5,008 nucleotides of DNA from positions 1-5,008 of the forward strand of contig CABSNX010000150.1 in the NCBI GenBank assembly GCA_902479205.1, given 5' to 3'. Below, piece after piece: positions 4,961 to 5,008 of this stretch. Below the pieces are notes generated by a model. That model had not been told where the DNA came from. It made no database searches and worked only from the letters and a program-made list of their open reading frames with translations. How positions within the stretch are numbered: the first letter of the stretch is position 1; each line of letters opens with the position of its first letter. This DNA is from an uncultured Collinsella sp. Lineage in GTDB: Bacteria > Actinomycetota > Coriobacteriia > Coriobacteriales > Coriobacteriaceae. The position numbers and the translations under genes are program-made.

Positions 4961-5008
4961 CTGTCTCTTATACACATCTCCGAGCCCACGAGACCGATCA
5001 GTATCTCG
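4961..5008. other. Nextera P7-side sequencing adapter (not genomic)
   Basis: The 19-bp Tn5 mosaic end CTGTCTCTTATACACATCT occupies 4961-4979. It is followed by the read-2 overhang complement CCGAGCCCACGAGAC (4980-4994), an 8-base index (4995-5002) and the first bases of the P7 complement ATCTCG (5003-5008). The match is exact. Genomic sequence ends at 4960, inside the rho-like frame. Confidence 0.98.

Overview
The window is a metagenome- or isolate-style contig from a high-GC Gram-positive gut bacterium, most likely a member of the Coriobacteriia (Collinsella-like). This placement is an inference from the protein sequences (CarD-family regulator, long ArgRS, probable Rho with an Ala/Pro/Arg-rich N-terminal extension) and from GC-rich codon use beside AT-rich promoter regions; no rRNA or other marker is present. 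Both ends are not genomic. Bases 1-46 and 4961-5008 are Illumina Nextera (Tn5 tagmentation) adapters complete with 8-base indexes, so the biological insert is 47-4960 and both terminal genes are cut by adapter sequence.

Layout: on the minus strand, a truncated HD-domain phosphohydrolase gene (47-504) lies downstream of a separate gene for a small CarD/CdnL-family RNA polymerase-binding regulator (613-1098), with a strong 15-bp-stem terminator between them (559-600). An AT-rich divergent intergenic region (1099-1440) separates carD from argS (1441-3294, plus strand), which has a strong Shine-Dalgarno site and a clear terminator (3341-3373). The 800-bp gap after argS holds non-coding repeat material: a diverged 71-bp direct repeat (237 bp apart), the second copy lying inside a 130-bp nested palindromic element with 14-bp perfect terminal inverted repeats, a short 11-bp-period tandem, and a 27-bp-period REP-like motif. 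A promoter and a hairpin-rich leader then precede the last open frame (4095-4960), a 289-residue, apparently disordered, Ala/Pro/Glu/Arg/Lys-rich segment that is probably the N-terminal extension of transcription termination factor Rho.

Functionally this is core information-processing territory: a regulator of transcription initiation, an aminoacyl-tRNA synthetase and probably a transcription terminator, transcribed as separate units and not as one operon. No CRISPR array, defence island, prophage or complete mobile element is visible. The items most worth following up are the palindromic repeat family between argS and rho, the CarD homologue that contains no tryptophan, the ArgRS insertion, the leader with mutually exclusive pairings, and the adapter contamination that would create false C-termini in protein databases.
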